From Litoreibacter ponti (GTDB taxonomy: Bacteria; Pseudomonadota; Alphaproteobacteria; Rhodobacterales; Rhodobacteraceae): 64,000 nucleotides of DNA. Made by a program: the position numbers and the translations under genes. Position 1 is the first letter of the stretch. Every line of letters begins with the position of its first letter. Below are positions 51,431 to 59,216 of this stretch, in pieces. Below the pieces are notes generated by a model, which searched no databases, had not been told where the DNA came from, and was given only the letters and a program-made list of their open reading frames with translations. The stretch is taken from positions 2,232,001-2,296,000 of the forward strand of contig NZ_QBKS01000001.1 of assembly GCF_003054285.1 (NCBI RefSeq), in the 5' to 3' direction.

Positions 51431-51973
51431 TCACTCCGTATAGAAACTGACGGTAGCGACAGCGACATCTGCCTCGAACTCGCGGCCAATGGCTAGCACG
51501 CCGATCCTGCGCAGCCGTGCCGGATCGAAGCTTTTGTCGGTGCGATGCGGCTCAAACGCGGTGAAGGGGATGCGGATCGTAGTCCACTTGGGCGGGGCGA
51601 TAAAGTCCGCGCGGAAGGAATGCCATGGACGCTCCAGCTCGTCGGTGCGCACGCGCAGATCATACTCTTCGTCATTTCCGTAAACCTGCAGCTCGATCCC
51701 GTCCCACGCGCTGGCATCGAAGCTCCCGTCGCCCAGATCGAAAGCCATTTGAACGAAGCCACCATTGTTCTCGAGCGAGACCTGTCCCGTCAGCCGCATT
51801 GCAGCGCGCCCGGCGATTTCTGCCTTGGATGCGCGGCCTTGGGACACCCCTCCCATGACGCCGTCGGCCACGTATTCCCAATCTGGATCAAGCTGCATCT
51901 GCGCCTCCGCTGCGGGCAATGGGGTAGCTTGCATCACAGCCAGAGCCACCGTCAAAATGTGTTGCATCGTCAT
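51431..51973 (-). CDS. CIA30 family (complex I intermediate-associated protein 30) protein
   Basis: A 180-residue protein with a probable signal peptide (TMQHILTVALAVMQATPLPAAEA), followed by the CIA30 fold: WEYVADGVMGGVSQGRA, LENNGGFVQMAFDL, WDGIELQVYGND and FPLKW-like PPKWTTIRIPFTAFEP. The mitochondrial namesake helps complex I assembly; bacterial members, often exported, have carbohydrate-binding-like folds and unknown roles. Starts at the ATG 51973 or two codons later; no clear ribosome site is visible for either. Confidence 0.85.
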   Translation of the reverse strand: MTMQHILTVALAVMQATPLPAAEAQMQLDPDWEYVADGVMGGVSQGRASKAEIAGRAAMRLTGQVSLENNGGFVQMAFDLGDGSFDASAWDGIELQVYGNDEEYDLRVRTDELERPWHSFRADFIAPPKWTTIRIPFTAFEPHRTDKSFDPARLRRIGVLAIGREFEADVAVATVSFYTE

Positions 51974-52116
51974 ACGTGGCGAGGTGGATCGGCCACGACC
52001 AAGATCAAGGGCACGTGATCACGCGCGTGTTATTGCCCTTTTCATACATTCGCCGGTAATGTCACGAAACTAAGCCACCTCTCGTCACGTTTTAGAGGGG
52101 TAAGGAGGACATAAGA

Positions 52117-52674
52117 ATGATCGACCGCCGCACATTTCTGACCACATCCGCTGCCGCCGTGGTGGCAAGTCCCGCTTTGGCGCAGCGCAAGGGCTGGACA
52201 ATGCCCGAGGAACACAAGCCCCGCGTGATTACGCTTCAGGGCGATTTGCCGGCCGGCGAAATTCACGTCGATCCCCGCGCTTTCGCGCTTTACTGGACCC
52301 TGCCCGAGGGGCGCGCGCTGCGCTATGCCTGCGGCATCGGCAAGGCAGACCTTTACGAGAGCGGAAGGTTCACCGTGGGTGCCAAGAAGGAATGGCCATC
52401 CTGGACGCCGACCCAAGACATGATCGAACGGGATCCGGCGGCCTATAAGCAGTTCGAAGATGGGATGCCCGGTGGGCCGGAAAACCCGCTTGGATCGCGC
52501 GCGCTGTATCTGTTTACACCGGGTCGGGGTGACACGTTCCTGCGCATCCACGGCACATCCGCACCCTGGACCATCGGGTCTGCCGTCTCGAATGGGTGCG
52601 TGCGCCTGACCAATGCGCATATCGCGCATTTGTATCAGCGGGTGCCCAAAGGCACGAAGGTGGTCCTGCACTAA
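52117..52674 (+). CDS. L,D-transpeptidase (YkuD domain), exported by Tat
   Basis: A 185-residue protein with a twin-arginine-type signal (MIDRRTFLTTSAAAVVASPALA). The YkuD catalytic motif HGT...SNGCVRLTN gives His145, Cys161 and Arg163. It is a peptidoglycan L,D-transpeptidase or a Braun-lipoprotein-type attachment enzyme. A strong GGAGG site lies before the ATG. The enzyme lacks the usual extra domains (LysM, peptidoglycan-binding). Confidence 0.92.
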   Translation: MIDRRTFLTTSAAAVVASPALAQRKGWTMPEEHKPRVITLQGDLPAGEIHVDPRAFALYWTLPEGRALRYACGIGKADLYESGRFTVGAKKEWPSWTPTQDMIERDPAAYKQFEDGMPGGPENPLGSRALYLFTPGRGDTFLRIHGTSAPWTIGSAVSNGCVRLTNAHIAHLYQRVPKGTKVVLH

Positions 52675-52754
52675 TCACGCGCGGACAGACATCCCTTGTA
52701 AGGCAAGCTACGGCGGTCAAGCCGCCTGCACCGATACCTTGGCCCACAGAAAAC

Positions 52755-52777
52755 AAAGCCCGCCAGAAGCGGGCTTT
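52755..52777 (-). terminator. Terminator between L,D-transpeptidase and peroxiredoxin genes
   Basis: A 9-bp stem AAAGCCCGC (52755-52763) / GCGGGCTTT (52769-52777), loop CAGAA. On the minus strand it follows the peroxiredoxin stop and continues into TTTGTTTTC. The plus-strand T run is short, so it mainly serves the peroxiredoxin gene. Confidence 0.75.
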
Positions 52778-52802
52778 GCGATGTAAACAGACCTGACAGA
52801 AA

Positions 52803-53453
52803 TCAGCCGGGTGCTTTCACCGTACGTAGGTAAGGCAGCACGGTCGTGACCTCGCCAAATTTCGCGGTCGCATCTTCGGTCGAAACTGCGGGCGGCACAA
52901 TCACGTCTTGGCCGACCGTCCAGTTGGCAGGCGTCGCTACACCCTTGGCAGACATTTGCAAACCGTCCAGCGCACGGATGATTTCGGCGAAGTTGCGGCC
53001 GACTGTCATCGGGTAGGTCATCATCAATTTTACCTGCTTGTCCGGCCCGATGATGAACACGGACCGCACGGTGGCACTGTCGGCGGGCGTGCGCCCGTCC
53101 GGCAGCACGTATTCGGACGGCAGCATGTCAAAGGCCTTGGCCATATCCAACCCGTCATCAGCGACGATTGCGAACTCGGCCTTCGCCTCCGCCACCTTTT
53201 CGATGTCGGCTTTCCATTTGACGTGATCCTCAACCCCGTCGACCGAGACGCCCAGAACCTTGGTGTTGCGCTTGGCCCATTCATCGGCAAGCTGCGCGAC
53301 TGCACCAAACTCGGTCGTGCAGACCGGCGTGAAGTCCTTGGGGTGCGAGAAAATCACAGCCCAGCTGTCGCCCACCCAATCATGCAGTGAAATCTCGCCT
53401 TGATCGGTGGTGACGGTAAGGTCGGGGATGGTGTCATTGATACGCAATGCCAT
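52803..53453 (-). CDS. 1-Cys peroxiredoxin (Prx6 family)
   Basis: A 216-residue peroxidase reducing hydroperoxides. The peroxidatic Cys45 is in HPKDFTPVCTTEFG, and the Prx6-type C-terminal extension (SATVRSVFIIGPDKQVKLMMTYPMTVGRNFAEIIRALDGLQ and after) is present; no resolving cysteine at the C-terminal position of 2-Cys enzymes is seen. A clear AAGGAG lies upstream of the ATG. In the marine lifestyle suggested by the rest of the window it likely protects against photooxidative peroxides. Confidence 0.95.
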   Translation of the reverse strand: MALRINDTIPDLTVTTDQGEISLHDWVGDSWAVIFSHPKDFTPVCTTEFGAVAQLADEWAKRNTKVLGVSVDGVEDHVKWKADIEKVAEAKAEFAIVADDGLDMAKAFDMLPSEYVLPDGRTPADSATVRSVFIIGPDKQVKLMMTYPMTVGRNFAEIIRALDGLQMSAKGVATPANWTVGQDVIVPPAVSTEDATAKFGEVTTVLPYLRTVKAPG

Positions 53454-53533
53454 GGCAGCGCTCCTTTCTTGAGAGACTCGGTTAATCCCTATGTAAGGGA
53501 GCGGCCCCTGCGTTAACAGGGGGTGGCGTGACC

Positions 53534-54127
53534 TCAGACCCCGCCACGGTTATGTGGCGTGTACGGCTTGACCGATCCGTTCGGGCGCGGAAATGCAATA
53601 GTCGGGCTGACGGTCGCGATCTGGCGACCCACCGGCACCGGGGCGATCAGCTTCCATTGCGGGATCTTGAACGAGCCGGGACCATAGAGCTGCACCACCG
53701 GCGTCATCGAGCGCGCTTGCGGGCCATGGGTGTTCTTGCCGTCCGCATAGTCCTTCCGCGCCTGCATCATGTCCTTGTGAAAGGCGTCCTTGTCGGCCCC
53801 CTGCCCCACGGGCTTGCCATCGGGAAACCCGGCCGAGAACTTGAACTCCACCTCGTCAGAGCTCGGCAATCGCGCGAGCGCGTAAACATAGACCAAAGGA
53901 CGCAACTCGAACGGGCGCAGACCCAGCTTCATCTCGATCTCGGTCGCGGTCAGCCCCCAAAGGTACCGCTCCTCGGTCACGTAGCCGCTAATGTGATCTT
54001 TGTTCGAGTTCTTCTCGCTGCCCATGAAATTGCGCGCCGAGATGCTGAACACCTTCACCAGGCGCGACGGCCCCGTCAGGGACCAGTGTTTCATCGAGCT
54101 TGCCTTGATTCCTTCGCCGACGTTCAT
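53534..54127 (-). CDS. Hypothetical protein of 197 aa
   Basis: A well-formed gene with AGGGAG 6 bases before its ATG. It has no signal peptide or membrane segment and is basic and Ser/Gly/Asn-rich at the N-terminus (SARNFMGSEKNSNKDHISGYV). The middle holds EIEMKLGLRPFELRPLVYVYALARLPSSDEVEFKFSAGFPDGKPVGQG, suggesting a beta-sandwich. I recognise no family. Neighbours are a peroxiredoxin gene (downstream) and rluA (upstream), neither informative. Confidence 0.6.
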   Translation of the reverse strand: MNVGEGIKASSMKHWSLTGPSRLVKVFSISARNFMGSEKNSNKDHISGYVTEERYLWGLTATEIEMKLGLRPFELRPLVYVYALARLPSSDEVEFKFSAGFPDGKPVGQGADKDAFHKDMMQARKDYADGKNTHGPQARSMTPVVQLYGPGSFKIPQWKLIAPVPVGRQIATVSPTIAFPRPNGSVKPYTPHNRGGV

Positions 54128-54208
54128 GGGCGGCTCCCTCCGTTCAAAATGACTGCTTCAAATGCCGGTAGGGTGCCGCGTCTTGCTGAGAATGGGAAGG
54201 GGAAGTTT

Positions 54209-54856
54209 TCAGAAAGGCGCCTTGGCCTTGAACTGCATGCCGCGGCCACCCTGCGGATGGCGCAGACGCAGGCTCTCGGCGTGCAGCATCATGCGCGGGT
54301 AGCGCGCAGCATCGTCGGAATAGAACGGATCGCCCAAGATCGGGTGGCCGAGGGCTTGCATATGCACTCTCAGCTGATGCGACCGCCCGGTCTTGGGCAT
54401 GAGCCGCATGCGCGTCGTGCCGTCTTCGACGCGCAAGCGCCGCCAATTGGTCACTGCCTCCTTGCCGGTGACAAAGTCGACATGTTGCAATGGCCGGTTC
54501 GGCCAATCGACAACCAGTGGCAGAGAGATGAGGCCCTCTTTATCCGCCACCTCGCCCGCCACCCGCGCGACGTAGGTTTTCTTGGTCTGGCGCTTCTCGA
54601 ATTGCAGGCCAAGATGCCGCTGGGCGGATTTGGTCTGGGCAAACACCATGACGCCTGACGTGTCCCGGTCGAGCCGGTGGATCAGCAAGGCCATGGGAAA
54701 GACCGCCTGCACCCGCGCGATCAGACAATCGGCCAGATGCGCGCCCTTACCGGGCACCGAAAGTAGCCCGGCGGGCTTGTTGACCGCCAGCAGCTCGGCG
54801 TCCTCGTGAAGGATATCCAGCGGATCGTCCGGCGGCGCGTAGTCAGCGTCCATCAT
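54209..54856 (-). CDS. RluA family RNA pseudouridine synthase
   Basis: A 215-residue pseudouridine synthase. The catalytic motif is HRLDRDTSGVMVFA (Asp in RLD). VNKPAGLLSVPGKG and MPKTGRSHQLRVHMQALGHPILGDPFY are the other family blocks. It lacks the S4 domain, so it resembles RluA rather than RluC/RluD. The start at 54856 overlaps the rarD stop by ATGA. Confidence 0.93.
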   Translation of the reverse strand: MMDADYAPPDDPLDILHEDAELLAVNKPAGLLSVPGKGAHLADCLIARVQAVFPMALLIHRLDRDTSGVMVFAQTKSAQRHLGLQFEKRQTKKTYVARVAGEVADKEGLISLPLVVDWPNRPLQHVDFVTGKEAVTNWRRLRVEDGTTRMRLMPKTGRSHQLRVHMQALGHPILGDPFYSDDAARYPRMMLHAESLRLRHPQGGRGMQFKAKAPF

Positions 54857-55752
54857 CTGCGCGCCCTCAGCATCGATACCGTGTACATAACCAATGCCGC
54901 CCAGATCATCGGGAAGGCAATCGCGCGCGCGGTGCCGAATGGCTCGCCGAACACGAAGACCGCCACCAGAAAGATCATTGTCGGCGCGATATATTGCAGG
55001 ATCGCGATAGTGGTCAGCTTCAACCGCTTGGCGCCGTTGGCGTAGAATAGCAATGGCACCGCCGTCACCACCCCGCAGCCCAGAAGCATCCACATGTCGG
55101 TGTCGAAATGACTGTCACCTGATTGCGCGATGAAAGCCCAATAGCCCAGGGCAAGTGGCGCAAGGATCAGGACCTCCAGCAGGAAGCCCTGATTTGGGCC
55201 TATGGGCAGCGACTTCTTGCACAACGCATAAAGCCCCCACGAGACGGTCAGCCCGATGGCAACCCATGGCAACCGCCCGGCATCCAGCGTCAGCACAAGC
55301 ACCGCAGCAGCGGCCAGCGCGATGGCCGCCCATTGTGCCCGCGTCAGCCGTTCGCGCAGGATGATCGCCCCAATTGCCACGCTGAACAGAGGGTTGATGT
55401 AGTAGCCCAGCGCCGCCTCCAACGTCTGACCTTCAGCGATCGCCCAGATATAAATGCCCCAGTTGATCGAGATCAGCGCTGCGGAGACACATCCCATCGC
55501 CAGCATAGAGGGCGTGGCCAGCGCCGCCCGGATATCCGCCGTGCGGCCCAAAACGACAAGGACCAGCCCCGCGATGGGGACAGACCAGATCACGCGATGG
55601 GCAACGATCTCGACCGCGGGCACATGGGACAAAGCCTTCATATAGAGGGGCAGGAACCCCCACAGAAAATACGCGCTGACGGCAAAGCCAAGCCCTGCCG
55701 CGCTGTCGCCATCTTGGACCGGAGGATCACTTGCCTGCGCCATGCCCGACAT
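54853..55752 (-). CDS. rarD: EamA family transporter RarD
   Basis: A 299-residue ten-helix inner-membrane transporter. The signature GYYINPLFSVAIGAIILRERLTRAQW and the opening SAYFLWGFLPLYMKALSHVPAVEIVAHRVIWSVP are strongly RarD. The family includes drug/metabolite exporters; specific substrate unknown. It lies 36 bases downstream of a dimethylglycine dehydrogenase-like gene, and the rluA start overlaps its stop. Confidence 0.93.
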   Translation of the reverse strand: MSGMAQASDPPVQDGDSAAGLGFAVSAYFLWGFLPLYMKALSHVPAVEIVAHRVIWSVPIAGLVLVVLGRTADIRAALATPSMLAMGCVSAALISINWGIYIWAIAEGQTLEAALGYYINPLFSVAIGAIILRERLTRAQWAAIALAAAAVLVLTLDAGRLPWVAIGLTVSWGLYALCKKSLPIGPNQGFLLEVLILAPLALGYWAFIAQSGDSHFDTDMWMLLGCGVVTAVPLLFYANGAKRLKLTTIAILQYIAPTMIFLVAVFVFGEPFGTARAIAFPMIWAALVMYTVSMLRARR

Positions 55753-55788
55753 TCAGCACCCGCACGGCGCGGTTGCAAGCCCCAGTTG

Positions 55789-58236
55789 TCAGACCTTCAC
55801 CCGCTCCGAGGTTGGATCATAGAAGGGCTTCGATGACACCTCTGCCTTCACCCGGGTCCCGGCCACGTCGATCTCGTAGCTCGAGGCCAGCACATCGGCC
55901 AGCGTCTCGCCCTGACACGGCACGTAGCCCATGCCCATCGCGGCGCCCTCGAAATGGCCGTAGGCGCCGGAGGTCAGGTAGCTGACGATCTCGCCATCGC
56001 GCAGGATCGGCTCGGCGTGGTACAAGAGCGGCTCGGGATCGGTCAGTTTGAACTGCAACAGGCGCATCTGCAGCCCCTCGTCCTGCTTGGCGCGGATTGC
56101 GTCGCGGCCCATGTAGTCAGGTTTGTCCTTCTTGACCGCAAAGCCCAGCCCCGCCTCCATCACATGGTCCTCGGCGGTGATGTCATGGCCGAAGTGGCGG
56201 AAGCCTTTTTCGACCCGGCAGGTGTCCATCATGTGCATCCCGCACAGGCGCATGCCGAACTGCTCGCCCGCCTCTGCCAGCGTCTCGAAGACATGGCCGG
56301 CCATATCGGCGGAGACATAGATCTCCCAGCCCAGCTCGCCCACATAGGTCACGCGATGCGCGCGGGCGAGCCCCATGCCGATCTCGATCTCCTGCGCGGT
56401 GCCGAATGGGTTGGTCTCGTTGCTGAAGTCGTTCGGGCTGACCGCCTGCAACAGCTCCCGCGACCGAGGTCCCATCACGGCCAGCACGCCCTCTGCTGCG
56501 GTCATATCGGTGATTACCACATCGAAATCCCGCGCCCGTGCGATGCGCTCCATCCAGGTTTGGTCGGCCAACCGCGTGGCGGCGGGGGTCACGACGAGGT
56601 AGTCGAATTCGCCCAGACGCGTGACGGTCACATCCGCCTCGATCCCCGCCCTGGCGTTCAGGAACTGGGTGTAGACGATCTTGCCCACGGGTACCGAGTA
56701 GTCGCCGCCGCCCACAAAGTTCAGAAACGCCTCGGCCGCGCGACCCTGCACCCGGATTTTGCCGAAGGAGGACATGTCGTACATGCCCACGTTTTGGCGC
56801 ACCGCCATGTGCTCCTCACGCACGTTGTCGAAGAAGTTCTGACGCTGCCACGAGTACTCATAGGCCGGTTCCTGATCGGCGCGGGCAAACCAGTTGGCGC
56901 GCTCCCAGCCTGCGAGTTCGCCCATCACTGCGCCCCGGTCCAGCAGGTGCTTGTGAAACGGCGTGCGCCGGACGCCACGGGCTGTTTTCTTCTGCAAATA
57001 AGGGAAATGGTCCGCGTACAGCAGGCCCAGCGTCTCCTTGGAGCGCTCGAACAGGTAGGTCCGGTTACCCTGAAAGGGCTGCATCCGGCTGATGTCCACG
57101 TCGCCCAGATCAAAAGGTTTCTCGCCCGCATCCATCCACTGCGCCAGCGCTTGGCCCGCACCGCCCGCAGACTGGATGCCTATAGAGTTAAAGCCCGCGG
57201 CAACCCAGAAATTGTCCAGCTCAGGCGCAAGACCCAGATGGTACGCATCGTCCGGCGTGAAGCTTTCCGGACCGTTGAAGAAGGTGTGAATGCCCGCCTC
57301 AGCCAGCATCGGCATCCGGGTGACCGCATTCTCAAGGATCGGCTCGAAATGGTCGAAATCCTCAGGCAGCTGATCAAACTCGAACTCCTTTGGGATGTCG
57401 AGGGTCCAGGGCTTCGAGACCGGCTCGAACGCGCCCAGCAGCATCTTGCCCGCGTCTTCCTTGTAGTAGGCGCATTCATCCGGCACCCGCAGCACCGGCA
57501 TCTGGGTCAGGCCGGGGATCGCCTCGGTCACGATGTAGAAATGCTCGCAGCTGTGCAAAGGCACGTTCACGCCTGCCATGCGGCCGATGCCGTGCCCCCA
57601 CATGCCGCCGCAGTTGACGACATGCTCGCAGGCGATCTGGCCCGTCTCGCCGGTCTTGTCTTTCCAGCTGACCCCGATAACGCGGCGGTCTTCCTTCTGG
57701 ATGGCCGTGACCAGTACACCTTCTTTGACCAGCGCCCCGTTCTGACGCGCGCCCTTGGCCAGCGCATGCGCGATATTGGCCGGATCACCCTGCCCGTCGA
57801 GCGGCAGGTAGACGCCGCCGGTAACGCCTTCGATATTCAGATGCTCGTATCTCGCCTTCACCTCAGAGGGCGAGATCGGCTCCGCTTCCACCCCGAAACT
57901 GCGCGCCATGGCGGCCTGGCGGCTGATCTCTTCGAGGCGCTCATCAGTCAGGGCCACAGTGATCGAGCCGCAGCGTTTGAAGCCGGTGGCAACGCCCGTC
58001 TCGGCCTCGAGATCGCCGTAAAGCTCTTGGCTGTACTTGGCGAGCTTCGTCATGTTTTTTGTCGCGCGTAGTTGCGCGATCAAGCCCGCGGCGTGCCATG
58101 TGGTGCCGCTCGTCAGCTGCTTACGCTCCAGCAGGACGATGTCCGTCCAGCCCTGCTTGGCCAGATGGTAGGCGACCGAACAGCCGATGACGCCGCCGCC
58201 GATAATGACCACACGGGCAGAAGAGGGGAGGGTCAT
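55789..58236 (-). CDS. GcvT-family FAD-dependent dimethylglycine/sarcosine dehydrogenase-like protein
   Basis: An 815-residue protein: N-terminal FAD oxidoreductase (VVIIGGGVIGCSVAYHLAKQG; TSGTTWHAAGL with the His that binds FAD covalently in this family) and a C-terminal tetrahydrofolate-binding GcvT domain with its barrel (MGPRSRELLQAV, GELGWEIYVSADMAGHVFETL, VEKGFRHFGHDIT). It oxidatively demethylates dimethylglycine or sarcosine and passes the methylene group to tetrahydrofolate. Start 58236 is next to the nucleotide-binding motif and 4 bases after the betaine-homocysteine methyltransferase gene stop. Confidence 0.88.
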   Translation of the reverse strand: MTLPSSARVVIIGGGVIGCSVAYHLAKQGWTDIVLLERKQLTSGTTWHAAGLIAQLRATKNMTKLAKYSQELYGDLEAETGVATGFKRCGSITVALTDERLEEISRQAAMARSFGVEAEPISPSEVKARYEHLNIEGVTGGVYLPLDGQGDPANIAHALAKGARQNGALVKEGVLVTAIQKEDRRVIGVSWKDKTGETGQIACEHVVNCGGMWGHGIGRMAGVNVPLHSCEHFYIVTEAIPGLTQMPVLRVPDECAYYKEDAGKMLLGAFEPVSKPWTLDIPKEFEFDQLPEDFDHFEPILENAVTRMPMLAEAGIHTFFNGPESFTPDDAYHLGLAPELDNFWVAAGFNSIGIQSAGGAGQALAQWMDAGEKPFDLGDVDISRMQPFQGNRTYLFERSKETLGLLYADHFPYLQKKTARGVRRTPFHKHLLDRGAVMGELAGWERANWFARADQEPAYEYSWQRQNFFDNVREEHMAVRQNVGMYDMSSFGKIRVQGRAAEAFLNFVGGGDYSVPVGKIVYTQFLNARAGIEADVTVTRLGEFDYLVVTPAATRLADQTWMERIARARDFDVVITDMTAAEGVLAVMGPRSRELLQAVSPNDFSNETNPFGTAQEIEIGMGLARAHRVTYVGELGWEIYVSADMAGHVFETLAEAGEQFGMRLCGMHMMDTCRVEKGFRHFGHDITAEDHVMEAGLGFAVKKDKPDYMGRDAIRAKQDEGLQMRLLQFKLTDPEPLLYHAEPILRDGEIVSYLTSGAYGHFEGAAMGMGYVPCQGETLADVLASSYEIDVAGTRVKAEVSSKPFYDPTSERVKV

Positions 58237-58240
58237 TGGC

Positions 58241-59113
58241 CTATCCTTTGAAGTGCTGCGCCAGTGCGCGAATGTGATCGGGGCCCACCTCGCAGCAGCC
58301 GCCGATAATCGACGCGCCCGAGGCGGCCCATCGCTTGGCAAAGTCGAGATAGGCAGGCGGGTCGAGGTCCTCGCGCACCTCCAATAGGTCAACCGTCGCG
58401 CCGATCTCGGAGAAGTTGTTTGCGATAGCGACAAACCCGTTGGCGTAGGCCCCGACGGGCGTTGTGCCTTGCAAAAGCTCAACAGCTTGGCTGACCGCCT
58501 CGGGCGCAGAGCAGTTGACCAAGATGGCGGCCACGCCGAACTCGGCCACAAGCGGCAGGATGTCGGCCACAGGCTCGCCGGAGCGCAGTTTGCTTCCGTC
58601 TGTGTCGTCAACCGAGACCGCAAGCCAGATCGGCTTGCCGGTGACGCTTGCGCCCATAACCCCGCCGCGTGCCTGTTCTACCGATGACATCGTCTCCAAA
58701 AGGTGGAAGTCGACATAGTCCGCGTGGCGCAGCGCAAGCGGAGCATAGGCCTCGGCGGCCTGCTCCGCCGGTGGCGCCTTGTCGGGTTGGTACGAGAACC
58801 CGATGGGCCCAAGCGAGCCTGCCACCTGCCCCGACCCATGGGCGTCGCGCGCCTCGCAGGCCAATGTGCACGCAAGAATGCCCAGCGCATCAAGCCGGTC
58901 GCCAATCCCGTGGTGATCCAGCCGGTCCGGTAGGACAGAATAGGTGTTTGTCGTGGCGATCTGTGCGCCTGCCTCGAAATACATTCGGTGCACCTCGCGC
59001 ACGAGATCAGGGTCATCAAGCAGGAATTGCACCGACCACAGCCCGGTGGGCGCACGTTTCGAGCGGGCAAGAAGTTCCTGCCCCATGCCGCCATCCAATA
59101 TCGTCAGGCTCAT
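58241..59113 (-). CDS. Homocysteine S-methyltransferase family protein (betaine-homocysteine type)
   Basis: A 290-residue zinc methyltransferase. The zinc ligands are Cys201 (VNCSAPE) and the pair Cys273-Cys274 (GGCCEVGPDHI). The N-terminal LDGGMGQELLAR matches the family. Together with two dimethylglycine/sarcosine dehydrogenase-like genes it fits glycine betaine use: transfer of one methyl to homocysteine yields methionine and dimethylglycine, which the flavoproteins then oxidise. S-methylmethionine or another donor remains possible. Confidence 0.87.
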   Translation of the reverse strand: MSLTILDGGMGQELLARSKRAPTGLWSVQFLLDDPDLVREVHRMYFEAGAQIATTNTYSVLPDRLDHHGIGDRLDALGILACTLACEARDAHGSGQVAGSLGPIGFSYQPDKAPPAEQAAEAYAPLALRHADYVDFHLLETMSSVEQARGGVMGASVTGKPIWLAVSVDDTDGSKLRSGEPVADILPLVAEFGVAAILVNCSAPEAVSQAVELLQGTTPVGAYANGFVAIANNFSEIGATVDLLEVREDLDPPAYLDFAKRWAASGASIIGGCCEVGPDHIRALAQHFKG

Positions 59114-59216
59114 GGCGCGACCCCAGCGCCGCGCAGCGGCGCTGCCACCGAAGGTGACATGCGCAGCATGGAAGGGAGGCGGGCGGGCCCGCGCTCAGAC
59201 AAGGGCGCAACATCCA

